This document shows positions 1 to 11,195 of a stretch of DNA of 64,000 bases, in pieces. Source of the stretch: Parietichytrium sp. I65-24A (Eukaryota > Sar > Bigyra > Thraustochytrida > Thraustochytriidae); NCBI GenBank assembly GCA_012862575.1, contig BLSF01000027.1:248001-312000 (forward strand), given 5' to 3'. Below the pieces are notes generated by a model. That model saw only the letters and a list, made by a program, of their open reading frames with translations, made no database searches and was not told the DNA's origin. A program made the translations under genes and the position numbers. The first letter of the stretch is position 1, and each line of letters starts with the position of its first letter.

Positions 1-127
1 GTCAGCCAGAAAGGAGCCGTCGAGCTGCATTGCACAGAGTATCGCAGCGTAGTCGCAGACAGTGTCGCGGCGGACAGTGGAAACCGCGGGTGCACGTGTG
101 CACAGCCTCCAAATCTGATAACTCAGG

Positions 128-1048
128 ATGGCGAAGCTGGGACTTGGCGTGGCAATAGCCTTGCTGCTCGCGGCCCTGTCGTTGTGCGCGAGATGTGCAA
201 GCAGTGCAAGCGCCGAGGATGCTGCTCGTGTTGTGGGCGCTGTAGAAGAGCTGGAGGAGCTGAGCTTTGCTGGCGCAGAGGGCAGGCTTGGAAGTGGCAA
301 TGGAGTGACCTACTTGGTGACGGGAGCGACGGGGCGCACAGGTTCGCTGGTCTATAAGCGGCTGAAGCTCAGCGGCAATGTCAATGTCAGAGCCTTCGTG
401 CGCAACCGTACCAAGGCTAGAGATCTTCTCGGCTGCGGCGAATGCTCTGAGGAAGATGGTATCTTCGTGGGGGATGTGACAAAGCAGAAGACGCTCGCGG
501 CTGCGATGGATGGCGCACAAGGGTTGATTGTGCTCACTTCGGCGAGTCCGGTGAAGAAGGGCGGGCAATTTGTGTACCCGGATGGCGGCTCTCCTAAGGA
601 CGTGGACTGGCACGGGCTCATCAACCAGGTCCGTTCGGCCGCGAGCCATGGAGTGCGGCACATCGTGCTCGTGTCGACGATGGGTACTACGGAAGCGACA
701 TCTCCTTTCCCGGGAAATCTTGTCTTTTACAAATTAAATGGGGAGGCTTTGCTCATGCAATCGGGAATACCATTCACTATCATCAAGCCGTGCGGACTGA
801 CTGACAAGAATTTGAGGATTGGATCGCAAGTCGGTCAGTGCGACCACCTGAAGGACCTCACTCTCACCCCGCTCATCAGTAGAAGCAAAGTTGCAGAGCT
901 CGTTTCCTTTGCGGCCGAAAATCCTTCCATTGCAAGCCCACGGCGGATGGACGTGTGCTCCGACCCTCTCAAGCTCTTACAAAAAGACGATATGGCCAAG
1001 CTCTTTACGAACGCGGCTAGCTTGAATCCTTGCAAAGATGCGGCGTAA
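128..1048 (+). CDS. Secreted NAD(P)-binding SDR / NmrA-like protein
   Basis: A 306-residue intronless protein. Residues 1 to about 29 form a signal peptide: a short basic start, a Leu/Ala-rich core, then a Ser/Ala-rich cleavage region. A Rossmann fold follows with the dinucleotide-binding motif TGATGRTG at residues 65-72, as in atypical short-chain dehydrogenases (the NmrA and SDR_a5-like group). Further in, a GVRHIVLVSTMG strand precedes the region where the family places its active-site Ser/Thr. The C-terminus ends in CKDAA, which is not a clear ER-retention signal. Family knowledge suggests NAD(P)-dependent oxidoreductase or redox-sensing activity; the substrate cannot be told. The signal peptide is unusual for this normally cytosolic or plastid-targeted family and implies the secretory pathway. 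It is convergent with the next gene. The fold is clear, the function is not. Confidence 0.8.
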   Translation: MAKLGLGVAIALLLAALSLCARCASSASAEDAARVVGAVEELEELSFAGAEGRLGSGNGVTYLVTGATGRTGSLVYKRLKLSGNVNVRAFVRNRTKARDLLGCGECSEEDGIFVGDVTKQKTLAAAMDGAQGLIVLTSASPVKKGGQFVYPDGGSPKDVDWHGLINQVRSAASHGVRHIVLVSTMGTTEATSPFPGNLVFYKLNGEALLMQSGIPFTIIKPCGLTDKNLRIGSQVGQCDHLKDLTLTPLISRSKVAELVSFAAENPSIASPRRMDVCSDPLKLLQKDDMAKLFTNAASLNPCKDAA

Positions 1049-1440
1049 TTCCGGCCGCCACTCTCTCAAACCTCAAAGTTTCCACTTGCAATTCAACTTC
1101 TTCACGTTCTTTATTTATACAGTGAACACGATTTTTTTTTTAAATTCCCAACTTTTTAAAAAAGTGCTAAAGGGGACACTGAAAGGGGAAAGACATTTTT
1201 TATCATTTTATCTTCATTCGCAAAAAGTGTTTTATCTCTCCACAAGATCATCAAACAGGAAACGTATGTTCTTTTACGCCAAAAGTCGAAAAACGAAAAA
1301 GCTCGGATGTCGGATATGCACAGGCGCAAGCAATAAATAGTGATCAGTCAGAACGCTGGTGGCAACCCCGGCCAACAAAGTACGAACTAGAGGTTGTTGC
1401 AAGGGAAAGTATGGTCAGTGGGTGCGCTGATTTTGCCAGT
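1049..1440. other. Convergent intergenic spacer
   Basis: Spacer of 392 bases between the stop codons of two convergent genes. It is A/T-rich with runs of T and A (1131-1165 and 1198-1215), as expected for overlapping 3' untranslated regions. An open frame at 1038-1340 has no recognisable domain and lies in this A/T-rich stretch; I do not call it a gene. Confidence 0.6.
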
Positions 1441-2523
1441 CTACATTTGTTGCTTTTGAAACGAAACGCAGGAGTGGCAGTATGGAAATTGTTCGTTGGA
1501 GTTGTGCTCCCCGCATGACTGGCAGTACCGAAAATTGGAGTGCGCTGAAGATTTGGAGGATTTTGGGCTTCCAATCGCGCAAGTCTTAATCGCCTTGGTA
1601 ATCATATCGCCGGCGTAAGACATGTCATCGGACTTTCGCTTGTGCGAGAGGCGATCGGTAGAGGATAACCTGCTGTCGTACCCTTGGTAGTCGCCTTCAG
1701 GCTGTTCTTGAAGAAGCTCGACTTGCTCGTTGCCAATGTAGGTGGTCATGAGGGAGCCGCGGCCATGCGCGATGCAAAAATCGGTTGCGCCGCGTGCGGC
1801 GGAGCAGCAGTCCTGCACGACACACAGTCTGCGCCACTGTCTTCCATCCCACTTTTTGCGCTCTTCGCCAACCTGGTAAACCGCGCCCTTCACCCTGGTA
1901 TCTTTCTTCGGTGTTTCATTGCAAACAATGAGCTTGGCTGGCTTGGCCCTGTTGGATTTTATGGTCGAGATGATCTTGTTGTTCTTCTTGGCGTTCTTGC
2001 GGACCCTTGCGTCTTGCGAGCTGTAGGACGCAAAGCTTTTGCTCGGGGTGTCCAGACGCATCTTCTTTGGGGACATGTCAAGTCGGTTCTCTGGCTTCAT
2101 GCGTGGGATAGGCGTGCTTGGGTGTGGGACCACTACACTGCCAGATACGCTGCTGTTGGCTGCAGCGTGGTGACTGCCAAGGCCAAACGCGTCACTGCCC
2201 TTGAAGACATCAGCAAGGCTGATTTGCGGCTGCAACAGCGAGATGAGCGACTCGCGGCGTGGCGCGCCGCTGGAACCTTGTTGCTGGCTTGGCTGCAAGC
2301 CATAGTAGTAAGATGGCGGATTCATCGGGTGCACCGCCTGACGGCCGTGGAGGTCAAAGTGCGAGACCGGTGGATGGTGTTCCATCATGTAGCCCTCGCC
2401 GCCTTCTTCAAGTGCCTTCATGTCAAAGTCCCCAAAGAGATTGTCGAAGTTGCTGAGCGAGAGCAAGCTGCTTCGCCGCCGTGCGTGGGTTTGCGATCGA
2501 GGGTCGATGCGTGGTTCGTACAT
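1441..2523 (-). CDS. Putative nuclear regulator with C/H zinc cluster
   Basis: A 360-residue protein from the ATG at 2523; the frame is open further upstream but only with a non-ATG start. The N-terminal half is low-complexity with RRRSSLLSLS and RRESLISLL motifs, which look like basophilic-kinase sites. About residues 210-265 hold a compact motif, WDGRQWRRLC, followed by spaced Cys residues and CIAHGRG. It resembles the Cys/His-Gly repeats of WRKY19-like proteins common in oomycetes and diatoms. The C-terminus carries two Cys-x2-Cys pairs (C334, C337, C349, C352), consistent with a small zinc ribbon. Basic stretches such as KNAKKNNK suggest nuclear localisation. DNA binding is inferred from these metal-binding patterns; no standard named domain is certain. 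Confidence 0.6.
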   Translation of the reverse strand: MYEPRIDPRSQTHARRRSSLLSLSNFDNLFGDFDMKALEEGGEGYMMEHHPPVSHFDLHGRQAVHPMNPPSYYYGLQPSQQQGSSGAPRRESLISLLQPQISLADVFKGSDAFGLGSHHAAANSSVSGSVVVPHPSTPIPRMKPENRLDMSPKKMRLDTPSKSFASYSSQDARVRKNAKKNNKIISTIKSNRAKPAKLIVCNETPKKDTRVKGAVYQVGEERKKWDGRQWRRLCVVQDCCSAARGATDFCIAHGRGSLMTTYIGNEQVELLQEQPEGDYQGYDSRLSSTDRLSHKRKSDDMSYAGDMITKAIKTCAIGSPKSSKSSAHSNFRYCQSCGEHNSNEQFPYCHSCVSFQKQQM

Positions 2524-2854
2524 ATTTCGTTTCGTGGCTTCGCACTTGGCGTCGTTTCTTCTCACACCGGTGTGCTTGTCACTTTAAGGGTTTGCCCGCG
2601 CTCGCTCGTTTCGATACACTCGCGGAAAGTTGATTCTGTTTGCGAACTGAGCGTATGGTTGATCCACGTGTCGTCAGGTTCAGTTTCACCTTCGCTCGCG
2701 CTCACGCTCTAGTCTTGGATGTCGGAAACTGGATCAAATGGCCGTGGACGCCTGAACGTTTTGGCCTTGGATTCTGGACTGGTCAGTCTCCTGTTGCGCG
2801 AATCAGAGAAAGTGGACTGCCGATGGAATGGCACCGACCGTTTCCCCCCTTCCG

Positions 2855-2924
2855 TATTCTGTACTCTGTACTCTGCACTTTGTACTCTGTATTCTGTATT
2901 CTGTACTCTGTACTCTGTACTCTG
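2855..2924. repeat. Heptanucleotide microsatellite (TACTCTG)n
   Basis: About ten imperfect copies of a 7-base unit, TACTCTG with variants TATTCTG and CACTTTG. It lies about 330-400 bases upstream of the ATG of the zinc-cluster gene, which reads away from it. Confidence 0.9.
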
Positions 2925-3671
2925 GGAATGGACTGTCTTTAGTTCACCTGTCCACCTATCTCTTTGTGTTGCGTTTGGTAGTTGAACGACAAACCAATGA
3001 ATGGATCACGCCTCCTCTCTAAAGAGGCCACAATCGACCGGCGTAGTGTGTGCTTTTGTGGATCTCACTTGTCTGCAGTTTGTTGTGATATTTTTTGTTC
3101 AGAACAGGTGTTGGTTTCTCTGTTTCCCTGTTCATGAAGATTGCATATTAGCTGCCGCACACACTCGATGGAGCCACAGAGAGACACAGAGACAGAGAGA
3201 CAGAGAGAGGAGAGGCCAGCCTCAGAGCTGACTGTCCAGAAGCAATGCGTCGACTCGAAAACCAGCTCCTTCACAACATTCCGGTGGATCGGTTGATGTT
3301 CGCAACAAATTTTGCACAATTGCACCCAAACGTTACACAACTCTAGCGAACAAGGGGCGCAATTTGTAAGGCTGAATATCCGGAAGCCTGAAAGGCAGCC
3401 GGTAGATCCACAACTTGTGTACTAGTCAGGCGCTCATTTCCTCTCTTGCTCTCTTTCTCCTCTCCACTTCTCCGTCTGTTTCTTCTGTTTCCGCTCATCA
3501 TCCACACATCGCGCTCCTAGTGCAAAGAAAGAGCGACGCCTCACAACTCTCTTCGAAGCCCTACTGCGCACCTACCTGCTGCTCCCCGTACTCCCTGCTA
3601 GCACCCTTGCCGCCCTGCTCCCGTCTTCACAACCAGTTCTGCCTTCTCCCGGACAATTACATTCTTTCCCG

Positions 3672-3786
3672 TCTCCTTTTTCACTTCCTTCCTTCCTTCC
3701 TTCCTTCCTTCCTCCTTCTTCCCTACTGCTGTCCTTCCTCCTCCTCGCTTCTTTCCTTCTTTTCTTTCTTTCCTTCCTTCCTTTCC
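3672..3786. repeat. Pyrimidine-rich (TTCC)n / (TTTC)n tract
   Basis: The plus strand is almost pure C and T for over 100 bases, with perfect TTCC units at 3685-3720 and TTTC units nearer 3750-3785. Such strand-asymmetric tracts can form triplex or slipped structures; no gene function is claimed. Confidence 0.85.
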
Positions 3787-6700
3787 TGCTCGATGGTTGA
3801 TGGTGTCGATGGTGAAGCAAACACAGTCAGTAGTTGAGAGGAGGTGAGTCGGAGCAAGAGCTTCCGAATGCTTCGTTTTCCATTTCTTTATTCTTTAATA
3901 TGTATATATTAATATAGAAAAACAGAATGAAAGAATGAACACAGGACATTCATTTCATTTTAAACATGACAACTCTGCCACAATGCCACGACCAATCAGT
4001 CAACCTTGACTGGAATGAATGAATGAAGGATACAGTGAGACGGACTGTGAATACGAAATTCCCTGAACATCTCCTCGCATATACCCTTTCTACCTTAAAC
4101 ATTAATGTACTCCATTGATTCGTTACTCCCTCTGTTGACGGGGGTGCACACCATTTTCTATAAGGTATTGACTAGGTGATGGGTAGTACCGAAATGCACA
4201 AGTAGGAAGAGAGATTTGATTGATAATGACAATGACTGATTCTTTGGAGTTGCATCAACTATCCATCTATCTATCTATCTCCCATCATCAGATCTATTTT
4301 ATTTGTTCTTCACTGAACAAGAGAGAAGAGAATGGCGCGGTGAGTTCTGCTTAAGTTCTTGCACATAGCACTTAGGGAGCAAATGGGATTCTTGAACTCG
4401 AAATGAGTGCGGCGATTTTTGATTGCGTGAGCTGGAGTTGTTTTTACAGAATTCAGAGCAGTTAAAATCAACAACTTTCTCGTCATGGGCAACTCACTTG
4501 TGCCGCTTTCATACCTGGGAGCCATTCGTCTGGTCCTTACTGGTGCAGCGTTTCGCGATTTCAACAGTTTCTCTTTCCATCGTCCACTATTTCCCCTGCC
4601 TTCCCACATATCGCTAGCTTTTGGACGTGCCCGAGAAATTGAACACATGCTGAGCTCGAGAGCTTTACAGCTCGTTTTATTTTTATTCGCAGTCAATCAC
4701 CTGCTCATGTTCTGAATGAATGAACGAATGAATGAAAACAAAATGAACGGAGCGCACACCTTTTAACTTTACCTTTCAGTTAAAAACTTTAAATCAGTTT
4801 TGAGAAGCCCGAACAGGAATCCACTCTCGCAAATCCTGGACTCGGGCAACAATCTCGGAGCTCACAGATTGCGGTAGATGGCCCCTAACCAAATGTGTGC
4901 ACCACCGCTGCTGCTATTCGCAGCAGTAGGACCAGGAGCTCGGTAGTGGTTTTGCTTATTTATCTGGTTAAGGCCGGTTTGAAATTAGACGTTTGTATAG
5001 TGGCTGGGTTAAGGGACGGAGGAGGAGGAGGAAGGTGAACGTTAAATAGTAATTGTTATTTGCTGTTAGGAAGTGATGTGAACTTTGACCTTTGATCTTT
5101 GAAAAATGTGAAAGTTGTGAAAAATGTGAAAGTTGTGAAAGTTTGCGAGTTGAAAGTTATAGTTGCTTGCACTGTGAGCCCTTTGGAGAGATTGGAGGGC
5201 AAAAGGCGAAAAGCATCTAGCCTTTGTGGCGATGTGGGTTGCACTTGTGAATGTTGGTTGCCATGCTGGGCGAGTCAGGCGTATCGCCTGCGTTCGCTGC
5301 CCTGAGCGGGCCAAGATGAGGCTGAGTGAGCTGATTTTGAAGACCGAGGACGAAGTGACCCGCTTGTGTCAAGAGAGAAAAACACACCAACCTGTCAACA
5401 AGAAGTTCTGAATGAAGGCGGCTTTGGCCTGCCGTTGGAAGGCTTATTGTCCTGCTTACTGGCCCTGTGCGCACGTTTTCTTTGCGAGACTGATACGGGC
5501 GGGCGTAGAAGCCGGCATGAGAGCGTGGCCAACTCCTGAACACTGAACGCGAAAAGGAAGGAGGGGAAAGGAAGGGACACTGCGGAGACTACCTCACTGC
5601 TAGGCGCAGCAACGTTGGACACGTTCGTCCGTCTATCCAGCTCAGGCTGTGCTGGAACTTGCAATCGCCTTGGATCTCCCAGGTCTAGCTGACAGGTGAA
5701 AGCATCCTTGGACACAGTCTAATCGATTTACTTTCCTATTGCCTTCGAAGCTCCGAGTCCTACCGCCCGGAGAAAGACGACAACCGCTTCGTAAGTGGTC
5801 AGAACGGCTTCTCTCAACTTGGAAAGGGCGGTGCGGGATCGCAATTAATTGTAAATATAACTTGAGATACTCTGCGGCTCTGTTGCAGCTGTAACCAACC
5901 AACCAAATAAGCAAGCAACCACTCAAACTATTTTCTCACATGCGCCCCTCCACATGTCGATCAGAACTTGTGCAGTGCAGCATGAGCACACACACGTCAC
6001 ATTGAAGTGGGGCAGGGACGTTCCGAATGTCGAGCATCCAAAAGGATCGGAAAAAGCTACACGCCGAGCTGCTCCATGATTCCCTGCTCTGTGCAAGCTG
6101 ATGAGACACAAGAGCACATCAGTGCACACCGCCGATTCATCGACGACGAGAGAAGATTACACGGTGAACTAACCATTCAACAATCGATCGCTGTCAGTCT
6201 TCATATGTGGTTTACGCATTCATGCTTTGCTCATTTCTCAGGCCAAATGGCTACTCGAAGCCTAGATTGTCCTGATCTGGGAAATGTGAATTTGTGAGTT
6301 TTCCATACAGTTCATTCCAGTGAAGAAGGAAATAAGCAAGGAAAGGATCTCTCACCTCGAAATAGAAAAGAGCCAAAAACAACAACAATTATAAAAAAAA
6401 TTACAAGAAGAGACAACGCATAGTCAGCTGCCGTAACGTTGACTCTCTGTCCTCCTCCATTCCACCCGCTCTTCGTTCGGGGGAGCCTCCGTACAATGCT
6501 GGTACCCACATCTCACTTTCAGTGCAGATTGGAACCTCGAGAAAAGAAGGGAGGAAAAGAAGAAAGGAAGGAAGGAATGGCTGCGAACGGTGACCGTCAA
6601 TTTCTCAACGTACTACCAACAGCAGTATGTGTGCGCTTTCCCGAGAACGAAGGTGTCGCTTTCTCGAAAAAGCAACAGTTTCCACGAGGCAGTTGTGAGC

Positions 6701-9224
6701 AGAGGTGTGCACTTCGCTACCTCTATGCACGTCTCTCAACCAGGGAGGGGGGTTGTCCGGTCGTTGTCCCGCTTGTGTTTGCTCGTGTTGAGCCTTAAGA
6801 GTGAGAGAACGATAAGAGAACCTTGGTATCAGTTTCTCCACGGAGAGATTCCATCCGACGTGACACGGATGCCCCGCTTGGCGGACGTTTGCAAGCGAGT
6901 CGGCCGGGCTCACTTTAGCCTAGCGGTACGGCGGCCTTCGACTCGTGGCATAACTTCCCCCTCTCAGGGACGTTGAGCCAACGACGCGTTACGATTTTCG
7001 ATGGACGGTGAAAGTTCTCATCGCCAAGATCACCTGTGCCCGGCTTCCACAGTCCAGTGGCAGCAGAGGAGGATACTCCGCTCTTTTTTTTTCTCGCTGG
7101 TTCAATCACCAGATGCACACCGTCTATAATTTGAGAGGCTGGAAACTACGCTAGCTAGCGGGTGTGCGAACGCGAAATGCGAATGGCGATGTCGAAGATT
7201 GTAGATTCCCGTACAATCTATCAATCCTCTTTCTTCCTTTCCCTCTTCTTGTTCTTCTTCTGCTTTCTGCGTATACACGGTTCAGAACGTTTCAATGATG
7301 CTTTCTCTTCTGCTGGTGTCACTACAGTCCTCTGAGCAACACAGTCGCAGCAGCAGCAGTAGTAGCAGACGGTGCGGTCGGTCGCTTCATTGAACAAAAC
7401 TATTCAATCTTGCATCCGGTGATGAGACTTTTATTCTCTTTCTCAGAGTCGGGCGCGACGCTCTTCGTCGTCAGTTTCTCCTTCATCTGGAAAACTTTCG
7501 GATTTTAAAAAGTACAAACATAAACAGTGGTGGAGATCTATCAACAACAAAACACAGCAAGATTCACAACGCGACTGCTGGCAGAGTTGTGCCCAAGTGC
7601 TTTCTATGTGCTTGTCTCATTTCGACGAAGGCTAAAGGTGTGCGATGAACTAATGCTCGTCTCCAAGTTCTATGTTTCCAGAATTCAGAACAGAAGTCAC
7701 AAGTTCAGAGAATCAGATCAGATCACATAAGATAAGATCAAATCAAAAATCAAACCAAACCGGAGAGCCTTCTGAACGGACGCAAGTCGCGATTTTGCAC
7801 CGCGATGTTTTGCATTCAGAAAAGGCTTTTCTTTCTGTCACGTCCTGTAGCTCTCAGGTCACTTTGGTCAGTCACTTCTAAACCTAACTTGTTCAATGAT
7901 TTCTCATGAAAAATGAATTGACGTTGATAACACTATCGATAGCAATGGTACACACCCTTCTTGTCAAAGTTGCCTTACACGACCAAGTGTCATGACAGGT
8001 ACAGGTAATCTGGCCTCCGCGCTGGGTCGATAATACGAAAAAGAGCGACGTTGCAAATCTTGAGACTGCTCCAAAATTCGTGGAGACACAAGGACGAGCG
8101 GTGAGCTTATCGGAAAAGAGGTGGATCATGGGGAAAGCTTAGTATACATCCCCCTTGTCTCTTATTTGCCCGGACCAGCGTACTGACAGTGAGTACTGAG
8201 TACCGGCACTTTGTCAAAATGCTGGGCCCTGGCAGCGCCAGCCTGGATCTCAGCTGGACAGGGGAGCCAAGGTTTCGAAGACAGAAACTTGGCGCGCGCC
8301 CGACCGAGATCTTCGAACTTGCCAAACAAAAAGATCTAAGCTATCATTGCCTTTGATCGGTTCAAGAGCGCAGCACACACTGGTGTGCCTTGACGCATCA
8401 AACATCAGACATGAATCTGTCCAGCTCACCATCTGTGGGCGGCGCAGTGAGTGACATGCAAAGCATAGCTTGGATGCACAGGAGAGGGAGAGAGGAACTA
8501 AATAGCCGTGTTTTTAAAGTGTTAAACGTTCAAACTAGTAGCGAGTGAGCGCCCCACGTCACTACAAATTGAGGACGCGGGACCGGAGAGAACACGGAGG
8601 AGGGAAAACGTACTTTGTGTTCATGACTTGAGCCACCCTCTCCTTTGACCGAGCCTACCATCCATCCCTCTCTCCCTCCCCCGCTCCCCCTTTCGTCCTT
8701 ATCTCACACTGTGTCCTGGACCCAAGTCCAATCGCCCAGTTTCCCTTTCTTTGCTTTACATTTTTCTCTCTTTCCCTCCCCCTCGTTCTATCAACCATGG
8801 TCATGTGCCCAAAAGTGCTGGCATCAATTGTGGCGGCGCCTACATGGCCAACGGCAAATTCTCAGGCGGACGACGAACTTCGAACTTGAGGTGGTTCAAT
8901 TTATAAATAAATACACGCCGTTGTCTTCACTGCGGCCCAATTCAAAGCTAGTAGCTAGCTAGAGCAAAAAACACTTCGTCTGACACTTTATTGCTACTGT
9001 GCACATCGGAATGTCAAGGTCCGCTCAAAAAAAACGGGCTTTGAGCTGACACAAGAGTGTGAGAGAATTGCCACAGTGTGCGTGTTGCTCTGGTACATTG
9101 CGCGCGCCAAAAACATGCTGTCAAGTTAGGATCCATGACAGATACCAGAAAGGTCGAGCGCGCGTACACTTTTTCTCCTCTCTCTGCACTTTCTAGTTCC
9201 GGGATCATATTCTGGACTTTTAGT

Positions 9225-10236
9225 CTATCTTCCGGGCGTGTATTTGAGCCCATTGCCCAACTCGAAATCACCAGGTCTCATTCGCGGCTGGCGATGCTCA
9301 TCCGCACCTTTGATTGAGAGAATGAAAAGTCCAAGCAAAAGTTAGTAATGCCTTCTCAGCTTGGCTACAAGTCAATCTCGTAGTCGCAATTATTAAACAA
9401 AACTTACGCCGGTTGTCTCGAAACGGAGCTGGTGGGCTCTCTAGCAAGGCAAGAAACTCCTCCTTCTCCTCTGGGTTCCTCGCCATTTTGAGGTACCAAT
9501 CCTTCCGTAGCGCTTCCCTTTCTTCGTCAGGAAGGCTTCCAATCAGACTTGGCTTGAGAAACAGTAGCTGCTGGAGCATCATCGCCGCGGCGACGCTGAC
9601 GTTGTACGAATCTCCGAAGCCAGCCATAGGCAAGTAGACCCTTTCATCGGAAGCGTCAATAAACTCTTGGCTCACACCGCCGCCTTCGGTGCCCATCACG
9701 ATCGCAACCTTCTCGGGAACTACAAGACCAGCTCTCTCTGCCTGATCAAAGCTCAGCGGTTTAGCCTTTTGAGACAGGTCAGTGGACCAGATCTGAAAGC
9801 CTTTCGAGCGGAGGTCAGCGATGGCCTCCTCTGCAGTTTCAAAAACGTGCAAAGTCAGCCACTGCGCAGCTCCTCGCGCAATGCCGATGTGCAGCTCATA
9901 GATTTCGTCATCTTCCTTCCAGGCCTTCTTGCCATTCTTCTTGCCCCTCCTGGGCGCCTCCAAGCTCAACACCTTGGCGTTCGTGCACACCATATAGACG
10001 TGTTGAAAACCCATGCACTCTGCTGTGCGGTAGATCGCAGAAAAGTTGTGCTCATTCGAGATCCTCTCGAGCACGATCACGGCATCTCCCACGCGATCTC
10101 GCAATACCGTCTCCACCTTTCGCAGTCTCCGCAGAGGAACATCAGCGCCATCGACATCCTCCTGCGATTCTACAGGCTTTGGCGCCACTTGCTCCATCTT
10201 TCCCATTTCTTTCGCATCCAAAGTGTCCTCCATCAT
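9225..10236 (-). CDS. SpoU/TrmH-family RNA 2'-O-methyltransferase
   Basis: SPOUT methyltransferase that would add a methyl group from S-adenosylmethionine to a ribose 2'-OH in tRNA or rRNA. The three family motifs are clear: NFSAIYRTAECMGF (motif 1), VAIVMGTEGGGVS (motif 2) and LPMAGFGDSYNVSVAAAM (motif 3, the knotted cofactor site). Two exons: 9408-10236 and 9225-9307. The 100-base intron has donor GTAAGT, branch site TACTAAC (9341-9347 on the opposite strand) and an AG acceptor. Splicing gives 303 residues ending ...KYTPGR; reading through would add an unrelated tail. The first ATG is at 10236, since an in-frame stop sits just before the upstream TTG. It is divergent from the ADAT1-like gene. 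Substrate is uncertain: tRNA Gm18 by analogy with TrmH, or an rRNA site. Confidence 0.87.
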
Positions 10237-11195
10237 GCTCAGACTTGCTTGCAAACACTCCAAAAGAGTCCCCGGCTCCTCCAACTAGCGCACCTCCCAA
10301 CAATCCGACACTCCAAAAGGCAATTAATTCCACACAAGATATCGAAGATATCGAGATATCCTGACGGGATCCACCTGTGTTTGTGGACTGCGCGTCTGAA
10401 CTGACTGTGAGTAGAGTACCAAATCAAGCTCCTCCAACAACACCAAGCGGCTCAGAGACCCCAGGTCGTGTAACAGACGCAGGTGAGAAGCTCTTGCGTA
10501 TATTCCGTATGTTCCGTATGTAGTCTTGTGTCCGCGGACCAGTTGACCCCTCTAAATTCTCCCAATTAAACAGTAAGGATCAGTAAGGTAAAAAAAGCTT
10601 GAGTTGCAAAATTCTATGGTTTTCAAGGAGGGCGAAGTGCCAATGTACCAGCCGCGGTGCATGCAAGCCAATTAAACTTGAGAGTACAACAATTCCCACA
10701 CTCGTCTCGTGATGGTCTTATAACAAGAAAACGCACGTCTGTTGGGCCTCAACGTTACGCGCTTTTTCCTTTTTCCTTTTTCTCAATTCCACAATTCTCA
10801 TAATTCTCACAATTCTCATGTTTTTTGGAGATAACTTAGTTTTGGTGTTTAGTTTTGAGGTGGTTTCAGTGGTTTCCCCTTTTTTGCTTTCGTTGGAAAC
10901 GAAAAGGTACTCGAGTATACCGGTACTGGTACTGGTACTCGCTAGTAACCGCCAGCGCGAGCCGTCAATGTGGCGGTCAACTAGAAGGAGGAACGGCTGC
11001 GTGAGGAAGTCGAGCACCGTACAGCAAGTGGGCCACTGAGAAGAAGCGTGACACATGACGTCTAGGTATGCGAATTGCTTGACTTGAGAGGAAACCAACT
11101 ATTCAACTATTCGTGCGGTTGAATTGCGAGGCTTGGGCAGAGTTTGGAACTCTTGGCTTGTATGTATCGGCTGGGCGCACGACTGCAAGGAGAGA
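10237..11195. promoter_or_regulatory. Shared divergent promoter region with GAGTAC motifs
   Basis: The 959 bases between the ATGs of two divergent RNA-modification genes. It holds TGACTGTGAGTAGAGTACC at 10402-10420, a CCGTATGTT-type repeat at 10497-10522, an ACAATTCTC-like repeat near 10785-10820, and the palindromic cluster GGTACTCGAGTATACC followed by repeated GGTACT at 10906-10950. A divergent or bidirectional promoter is inferred from gene orientation only. Confidence 0.5.
10906..10950. promoter_or_regulatory. Palindromic GGTACTCGAGTA motif, ADAT1 upstream
   Basis: GGTACTCGAGTATACC followed by three GGTACT units. It lies about 250-290 bases before the ADAT1 ATG. A regulatory role is inferred from recurrence only. 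Confidence 0.4.

Larger units (their letters stand above)
2524..9224. other. 6.7-kb gene-poor spacer
   Basis: No open frame here has a recognisable domain, and the longest are scattered over all six frames as expected by chance. The stretch is rich in short tandem repeats: a TACTCTG array at 2855-2924, an AGAGACAG tract at 3175-3214, a TTCC tract at 3685-3720 with pyrimidine-rich flank to about 3786, ATCT at 4261-4280, GAAT arrays near 4015 and 4713-4736, and a GTGAAAGTT-type repeat at 5101-5148. A palindromic GAGTAC element lies at 8189-8205. I saw no tRNA, snRNA or rRNA signature. Confidence 0.5.

Noticed and set aside
1684-2712. A 342-residue open frame on the plus strand, antisense to the zinc-cluster gene
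   Set aside because: It lies in the shadow of the minus-strand gene, shows no domain and has the composition expected of a reverse-complement frame.
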